Shown here piece by piece: positions 55,830 through 64,000 of a stretch of DNA of 64,000 bases; positions within the stretch are counted from its first letter, which is position 1; every line of letters begins with the position of its first letter. The notes below the pieces were generated by a model. That model worked only from the letters and a program-made list of their open reading frames with translations, did not search any database and was not told the DNA's origin. The DNA comes from Phaseolus vulgaris (taxonomy: Eukaryota > Streptophyta > Magnoliopsida > Fabales > Fabaceae), in NCBI RefSeq assembly GCF_000499845.2, contig NC_023758.2, forward strand, positions 30,212,069-30,276,068, in the 5' to 3' direction. Made by a program: the position numbers and the translations under genes.

Positions 55830-56018
55830 CACAGGACTTACCTCATTATGTATATCAGATCTTCATTGCAAAGAAAGTTCTTTCAATGTTACTTCATTTT
55901 TTATGTGATCCTGTTGGAGATCCCACATCGATACCATCAATTCATGGTCATAAATATTTTTTGACCATAGTTGATGACTATTCGAGGTATACATGAATTT
56001 TTCTTTTGAAACAAAAAT

Positions 56019-57104
56019 TTGAAGTTGTTAAGGTTTTGGAAAATTTTGTTATTTTTGTTCAAACACAGTTTGAGACAACAAAAAATAATAAGAAGTGATA
56101 ATGGAACTGAATTTTTCATGACTAATTTTTTTGTCAGTAAAGGAATAATACATCAAACATCATGTGTCAATACTTCACAACAAAATAGTATAGTTGAAAG
56201 GAAACATGGTCATTTATTAGATGTAGCAAGAGCTCTTATGATACAATCTCATTTACCCAAAATTTATTGGTCATATTCTGTGATACATGTTGCGCATATT
56301 ATAAACATGCTTCCCACACTTGTTTTAAACTATTCTTCTCCTCATGAAATGCTTTTCAAAACTGATGCAAATTTTAATGGATTAAAGGTGTTTGGTTCTT
56401 TATGTTATGCTAGCACCTTGTCAACAAATAGAAGAAAATTTGATCCAAGAACATCAAAATGTGTTTTTATTGGTTTTCAACGGGGGACAAAAGGATATAT
56501 TTTGTTGAATATTCAATTAAGAGAAATTTTTGTGTCTAGGGATGTTGTCTTTTATGAACATGTTTTTACATACCAAAGGGTTCAAGATACTAGCAATGAA
56601 ACTAACAATCCCGACGTTAATGATCAAATTTTGTTTGTTGAAGATCAATTTGTCTTAAGTCAGCCATCAGAAGCCATTCCTGCACCTTGTGATAATACAC
56701 CTTGTGATAATGTTGAAAATAGCAGTGATAATAATTGTGAGTCACAAATTGAGGTTTCAGAAGAAGATTGTTCCCATATAGACCAAAACCTCAATGAAAA
56801 TCATGATATAGAACAAAGTTCTGAATCAGATCCATCTGTCCGAATGAGCACAAGAATAAAAAAATCACCTGAGTATTTAAAGGATTATCATTGTAATCTT
56901 AATGTTTCCAGTACATCTTCAAGCGTTAAATATCCTTTGAATTCTATTTTGTCTTATAGCAATTTATCACCTTCTTACAAATCTTTTCTTATGTCTCTTT
57001 TTTCACATGTTGAGCCAAACACTTATTCTGAAGCTGTGAAACATTACTGTTGGAGAAAAGCTATCCAATGTGAGATATCTGCTTTAGAGTCAAATCAAAC
57101 TTGA
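56019..57104 (+). pseudogene. Integrase core and linker of Copia D
   Basis: Just upstream (about 55930-56010) 'SIHGHKYFLTIVDDYSR' gives the first catalytic Asp, followed by a stop. The 361-codon frame carries '[10 protein letters not shown]' (second Asp), '[20 protein letters not shown]' (Glu), 'FGSLCYAST' and '[13 protein letters not shown]', then a Ser/Asp/Asn-rich linker, and '[18 protein letters not shown]' before RT. A TGA at 57102 ends it where the RT normally continues ('SNQTW'). Confidence 0.8.
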
Positions 57105-57149
57105 GAGACTGTTCTTCTGCCTCAGAACAAAGCTACCATAGGTTGCAAA

Positions 57150-58046
57150 TAGGTATTCAAAAGAAAATATAAGGTTGATGGAACAATTGAAAGGTATAAA
57201 GCAAGGTTAGTGACAAAGGGATATACACAAACAAAAGGCATTGACTACCTCGATACTTTCTCTCCAGTAGCAAAGATGACCACTATAAGGTTGCTTCTTT
57301 CTTTAGCTTCTATTTATAATTGGGAATTGAAACAATTAGACATAAACAATGCTGTTTTACATGGAGATTTGAAAGAAGATGTATACATGGTTGCTTCTCC
57401 TGGATTAACTTCTATTCCACCAGGAAAAGTTTGTAAACTAAAAAAGGTTTTATATGGCCTTAAACAAGCCAACAGAGAATGGTTTGCCAAACTGTCATCA
57501 TTTTTGCTTTCTATGAGATATACTCAATCTATGAATGATCATTCCTTGTTCATTAATTCTTCTGAAGGATCTTTTACAGCATTATTGGTATATGTGGATG
57601 ATATAATATTGACAGGAAATGATAAAGAAGAGATTGTTCGAATCAAACAAGCCTTGAATCAGACATTCAAGATTAAAGATCTTGGAAATTTAAGATACTT
57701 TCTTGGTCTAGAAGTAGCAAGAAGTAAGACAGGAATAATGGTAAATCAAAGGAAATATACATTGGAATTATTAACCGATGCAGGTCTTTTAGCCTGCAAA
57801 CCTGCACCCACTCCTATTGATAATCATGAGAAATTCTCTTCTACTGGAAGTATTCCTTTCACAGATATTTAAGCCTACAGAAGATTGATTGGAAGGCTTA
57901 TGTATCTCACTAATACCCGACCTGACATAACATTTTCTGTGCAACAACTTTCTCAATTTCTTGCTAAGCCTACAATTGTTCACTATAATGCAGCGATTAG
58001 AATTCTCAGATATATCAAAGGGACTCCAAGTCTTGGTCTACTTTTC
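57150..58046 (+). pseudogene. Reverse transcriptase and partial RNase H of Copia D
   Basis: A stop near 57150 replaces the Trp of the usual 'GCKWVFK'. RT follows: '[35 protein letters not shown]', '[13 protein letters not shown]', '[14 protein letters not shown]', catalytic '[11 protein letters not shown]' and '[16 protein letters not shown]'. A TAA at 57870 interrupts it. The next frame is 'YRRLIGRLMYLTNTRPDITFSVQQLSQF', and RNase H is lost after 'GTPSLGLLF'. Confidence 0.85.
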
Positions 58047-58099
58047 TCTTCCACTACTTTTGTTCATCTCTGTTCCCTTTTGTTCATCTCTGTTCTATT

Positions 58100-58363
58100 T
58101 TGTAATATGGTATCATAGCCATTTAAAGCCTATCCTAGCGAATGTTTGGTGGACTTATCAGACCACCCGCTATCGGGTCATTATCGGACCACCCATAATA
58201 TGTTATCCCACGCACGAGTTGTTTCTCTCGGCGTGAGGGGGTGTGTTGAAGATCCCACATCGACTATAGATTAGGACATTTCATTGTATATAAGTGAGTG
58301 TAAACCTCACCTCATGAACCAGATTTATGAGGTTGAATTAGGCTTAAAGTCCACTTTGTAATA
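58100..58363 (+). mobile_element. TRIM-like element fragment (internal domain plus right LTR)
   Basis: 'ttttgtaata' looks like an LTR end and is followed by the primer binding site TGGTATCATAGCC (58108-58120). A non-coding internal domain of about 135 bases ends 'gtgagggggtg', then comes an LTR of about 120 bases (58244-58363, TGTTGAAGATCCCACATCG...ACTTTGTAATA). The left LTR is mostly missing. The same LTR type opens the window. Confidence 0.65.
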
Positions 58364-58382
58364 GATCCCAGCCATATGCTAC

Positions 58383-58535
58383 TTATGATATTCAGAAAGA
58401 CCGAACCAGATTATGATATTCAGAAAGATTGAACCAACCGAACCAGATTATGATATTCAGAAAGATTGAACCAACCAGATTATGATATTCAGAAAGATTG
58501 AACCAACCAGATTATGATATTCAGAAAGATTGAAC
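58383..58535. repeat. 32-bp minisatellite
   Basis: Five tandem copies of 'agattatgatattcagaaag' plus 'attgaaccaacc', with 30-38 base periods because of small length changes in the 'aaccgaacc' part. Confidence 0.85.
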
Positions 58536-59459
58536 CAGTGATCTCTTGATCTGTTTATTATTTGATTGAGGTATTATGATCTAAAAAACCTGCAATTCCA
58601 ACTATTCAATCAAGAACCCATTTATGCTTTGAGCTTTCGGTGTAGGTTAGGATTAACCATTTTATAGGTGGCTCACGGTGCACACAAAAAATTTATACAT
58701 GAAATTATTGTTCACCGGCAACCTTCTCACAAAGACCACCATTCACTGCGCCGGAAATGCGCCCTCTACACCCATAAAAACTACACAATGTGATTTCAAC
58801 TTCCCCTTCTGAAGCACACCCAATTCTGATTTTCTATTCAATGACACCTCATCACAGACACATTTACTTACATGATGTGTACTGAAAAAATTTCGCCCTT
58901 TCAAAGAGAGCACAGATGTGAAAGTCTTCACAATCTCGACTATCTTATTAAGCAGAGAATCTAACACTACATAAAGGTGCACCATACCAAATATAAGACA
59001 TTTTATAAGTTTAATGACATTAAAAGAAAAATCCAATTCGATGGAGGGATTAAGAAAATAAAGGATTTCCCTTCGATTCCATGTTCAAGAGAACTATTTG
59101 AGAAATGCCAAAAATAAAGAAAACAGAAATAAAGGATCAGTACAAATCCCTTGGGCCATGTCATGCCTCACCTGGACCTACACTGTTGTGTCTTCCGCTT
59201 CCCCCATCAACGACAATTAGTGCTAATGGTTGGTGGAAGGATGGAAAATGCGTAGCTCGTTTTGTTGAAGCTGGGAGAGTTTGAAACTGTTCAAGTAAAA
59301 TACAGAAAAGATAAAATGAAAAACAAGCCTGTTGACACACGGGTATTGATCACATGTTTACAATGGTCACAACACAAGTAACCAAAAGCTCTATCGCAAA
59401 CTATGTACAGCCCACGAAATTACGAAGTCAAACAGAAGATAGGAGAGTAAATACTGAAG
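58536..59459. other. 3' flank of PIRL
   Basis: Probably contains the PIRL 3' UTR on the minus strand. A 97-codon minus-strand frame (59036-58743) has no recognisable domain. Confidence 0.4.
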
Positions 59460-61987
59460 TCACAACTTTTGATCCAACCATGGATCACTAGGAGCTTTTC
59501 TAGCTCCAAAATATTCTGCAACACTTTCAGAAACCCCAGCAACATTATTTAACAATGAGACTCCCCACGCCAGCCATCCTGTGGGTGCATGCTGATTATT
59601 TGTTTCAGTCATGCTTTTCTGTTGAGCTTCTTCAATGAGATCAAGCCACCACTTGGCCATGAACTCCTTGACAGCCTCAACCCCTTGGCTTACAACCTGT
59701 ATTGGGGGAACTATGATTGGATTCTGGTCCAGGTTGAGCTTTGTTAAGTTTTCGAGCCTACTAAACGTATAAGGAAGGGCTCGGATTTGGTTGTTGCTCA
59801 GGTCAAGCTCCCTTAAGTTAACCAGATCACCAAGTGTTTCAGGCAGCTCTGTCATATCGCTGAAATTACTGCTAAGATTTAGATATTCCAGATTTGTGAG
59901 TTTCCCAATAGATTGAGGCAGACCATGAAGCTCATTGAAATGAACATCAAGATGCCTGAGAGATTTCATTTCTCCAATGGAAGACGGAAGCAATCGTATT
60001 TTATTCAAATGGATCAAGAGCTTCTCCAGGTTAACAAGTCCAAAACCCATGTTCGTTGGCAGACACATTATGTTGTTAAAGCTTGCATCCAGTTCAACTA
60101 GTGACCTACAATGGCATTGAAGACGAACATCACAGAAGCACAAAATATAAGTGTCTCGAACTAACCATTTGAAAAGCAAGCTATTAGGTGAAAATATATT
60201 ATGAATAACTTTATGTTATAGTTCGCACAAGTGCCTTTTGGGCTTGATGTTATGACCACACACATGAATGGGGGCAACAAGAATCAAACTCTAGATCCTT
60301 TGGTCAAATAAGCTCACATACCATGTTATGAACAAAGTGAAATACTGGCAACCACTTTTTATTATTAACCAAATCTTTTTTGAAAATCATAAACTTTGTA
60401 CGTCGATCTCGTTTTTTAATAAACTTAAATCATGATTAGTGTAGTTTTCAATAAATTTTAATTAATAATAGAAAGTATGTTAAAAAGAGTGGATTGGAGA
60501 ATTTGTTACTAGTACACGTAACATATGACACAAATGGATTTATATTATCTATGAAACTTCAATTTTAGAATGAAGAAGAAAGACACCTGCAAAGAGCAAT
60601 GGTTTCAGGAAGAGCAGTTAGCTTGTTCCCTGACACATTAAGGATCTTTAGATTAACTAGCAATCCAATGGAATCTGGAAGAAACTCTAAAACATTAGAT
60701 GAAACATCCAGCTCCACAAGCTTCTGTAGTCCTGCTATTGAATCAGGAATCGCCTGTTTTAATGGCACGAAAACATCCAAAATTATATAAGCTACAATAA
60801 AAAATTGAACTATAATCTCTTTCAAATGCTCAACAACAATTGAACCAGTGCAGTTTTGTTTCTTTCTTTTTATTTCATAATAAAAATAAAAATAAAAACA
60901 AATAAATGGCAGCAAAGGAAGAGATCTTCATTGTTATCCATACATCGTGATCAACTAATTCAATTTACTGTTATATTATGTACTTAAAATCTTAGACAAG
61001 TTACTTCACTTCAAATAACAAGTTTTTTTTTTCGTTTAAGACCTTACCTATCTTCCACATGAAGCAATCCTCCTCAGTAGAACCAAAGTTCAATGAGCAT
61101 TTAGTGCAACTACATTTAAAGGGTTCAAACTCAACCACTGATTAAACTTAAATCACTTCAGGTCAATAGATTCAAACACTTGGTGGTGGATTTAAAACAA
61201 ACGCTAAAATATTCTTAAGTATACACTACACGATCCTTCAATTCACACTCAAGACGCAAGAGACTGCATCTGACGCGACGCCTTAATCCTCTAGAACATG
61301 AAAACAGGTTCATCACCAAACCCCATTGAGAAGCAAAACACAACATAGGCTATGATCACGTGAATATAAGGTTTTGCGACAATGAAAACAAAACACACAA
61401 AGATCGAGACAAAAGACCGTGCATACCTCTAACTGATTCTGAGACAAATTAAGCACGACCAAACCACGAATCTTCCCGAAGGCCTCGGGGAGAATCCTCA
61501 ACTGGGACCCAGAAAGATCAACCTTTTCCACTTCCTCACTCTCCGCTTTCCTCAAAATCCCAACCACTCCTTCATTCACCTCTTCACCAACCTCTTTCAC
61601 CGATTGCGCGTAAGCCTCAACCAGCATCTCCTCGGCAGCCCTAAGCTGCTTCACGCACTCCTCGTGCATGTCATCCACTCGCACCAGCGCGTGAAATACC
61701 TGCGCCTCGTCGTTGGGCGCGTGGGGGTCGGCGATCTTGGCACGCGCGGCAGCAACGGCGGAGGGGTCCGGGCGGGGGCCGATGGTGCGGAGGAGGGAGA
61801 AGGTGTGGGCGACGTTAAGGGTGGAAGCGCGTTGGGTGAGCGAGGGTAACACTTGGGGGTGGTTCAAGTGAGGAAAGAGGGAGAGTAGAGATTGTTGGGA
61901 GTGTGTGGGGAGTGGTGGATGCGTGTGTGGATGAAGGTGGTGTAGAAGGTGGGAGAGGAGAGGGAAATCGTTGAGATCGGGATTCAT
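59460..61987 (-). CDS. PIRL: Plant intracellular Ras-group-related LRR protein (PIRL1/3/9 type)
   Basis: Three exons: 61987-61427, 60753-60587 and 60105-59460, with GT-AG borders, summing to 1374 bases (457 aa). I chose the ATG at 61987 ([11 protein letters not shown]) over an in-frame ATG 27 bases upstream, because PIRL1/9 proteins start with a similar short acidic opening. The N-terminal third is non-LRR, with a conserved helical region ('[23 protein letters not shown]', '[10 protein letters not shown]'). About ten short LRRs follow from about residue 165 ('[18 protein letters not shown]'), each with the LP.x.I pattern of Ras-binding SHOC2-like LRRs. A C-terminal GW block ('[11 protein letters not shown]') corresponds to the plant-specific motif after the LRRs. 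The protein is cytosolic and has no signal peptide. Arabidopsis PIRL1 and PIRL9 are needed for pollen development. Which paralogue this is cannot be settled here. Confidence 0.92.
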
Positions 61988-62218
61988 TTTGTTGAAGAAA
62001 GAAGAAAGTGTCAAGAAAGTAAAAACACCGGAAAAATAAGAAAGATAGATTCTTGATGTTTGGTTGTTTCTAGTTTCTGCTGCTGACCGCTGTTTTTGAT
62101 TGGAACAGTGGATGTGTTTTGGGTTGGTTAGCGTGCCAAATTGGTTGTTCTTTCATTTCCACTTTTCGACATCTTTCCGTTGAGTAAAGTCTCGCGGGCT
62201 GAAACAAAAGTTCTTCTC
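61988..62218 (-). promoter_or_regulatory. PIRL upstream region
   Basis: Only about 230 bases of mixed-composition sequence separate the PIRL start codon from the TTA array. I see no clear TATA box. The core promoter must lie here, or else the array is inside the promoter. Confidence 0.45.

Positions 62219-64000
<1,782 letters not shown>

Larger units (their letters stand above)
55830..58046 (+). mobile_element. Element D: truncated Copia retrotransposon (integrase-RT-RNase H)
   Basis: The remnant starts in the GAG-pre-integrase/integrase region and ends inside RNase H at 'RYIKGTPSLGLLF'. Gag, protease and both LTRs are absent. Domain wording differs from Copia C (YVDDIILTG against YVDDIIFG), pointing to another lineage, perhaps Ale/Retrofit. 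Several stops interrupt it. The right side joins directly to the TRIM-like sequence at about 58050. Confidence 0.8.

Noticed and set aside
55915..55940. GTTGGAGATCCCACATCGA resembles the TRIM LTR start
   Set aside because: It falls in phase within the Copia D integrase reading (before IPSIHGHKYF) and can be explained by drift of that coding sequence; no LTR sequence follows.

Overview
This is a 64 kb stretch of a plant nuclear genome, almost certainly a dicot and probably a legume of the Phaseolus/Vigna type. Reasons: an AT-rich background, introns with GT-AG borders, plant-only gene families (ERF, PIRL), Copia elements resembling the SIRE lineage, and a short LTR-like repeat opening TGTTGAAGATCCCACATCG that I associate with legumes. 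The species is inference.

Three host genes are visible. (1) 4663-5865 (+): an intronless AP2/ERF transcription factor of the DORNROSCHEN-LIKE/ESR2 type. (2) 20401-18273 (-): a three-exon 2-oxoglutarate/Fe(II) dioxygenase with a one-base insertion in exon 1. (3) 61987-59460 (-): a three-exon plant intracellular Ras-group LRR protein (PIRL). Its upstream region runs into a TTA/ATT microsatellite of about 1.78 kb that reaches the window end.

Layout: 1-4300 is AT-rich intergenic DNA with a TRIM fragment at the start. 4.5-5.9 kb is the ERF gene. 8-15.5 kb is a field of small repeats: a Gypsy solo LTR with a perfect 5-bp target duplication, an LTR fragment, a large fold-back/TIR element, and CACTA-like non-autonomous elements. 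16.5-17.75 kb is a 5'-truncated LINE. 18.3-20.4 kb is the dioxygenase. 20.7-55.55 kb is a nested retrotransposon cluster. 55.8-58.05 kb is a second, truncated Copia, joined to a TRIM fragment. 58.4-62 kb is the PIRL gene and its flank. 62.2-64 kb is the microsatellite.

The cluster can be unpicked from its target site duplications (TSDs). An old Tat/Retand-type Gypsy element (A, 20710-55553, sense strand minus) was split twice. An Athila-like element (22881-33421, TSD CCCCC) landed in its antisense ORF and itself carries a truncated chromovirus-type element (E). A SIRE-like Copia element (C, 37722-53689, TSD TCCTT) landed between its gag and protease. Copia C was in turn split inside its RNase H by a younger Tat element (B, 42563-51749, TSD GAAAT). 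B is the best preserved: gag-protease, RT, two RNase H domains and integrase on the minus strand, plus a convergent plus-strand ORF of the 'putative gypsy-type transposon' family with its own TATA box. A keeps the same antisense ORF and the same promoter spacing, so the antisense unit is ancestral to both.

Nothing here looks like a wholly new system. The items most worth following are the antisense gene of the Tat elements, a conserved TAG between gag-protease and pol, a 21-nt-spaced paired motif shared by the LTRs and the coding region of Copia C, the dioxygenase frameshift, and the very long A/T-only array beside PIRL.
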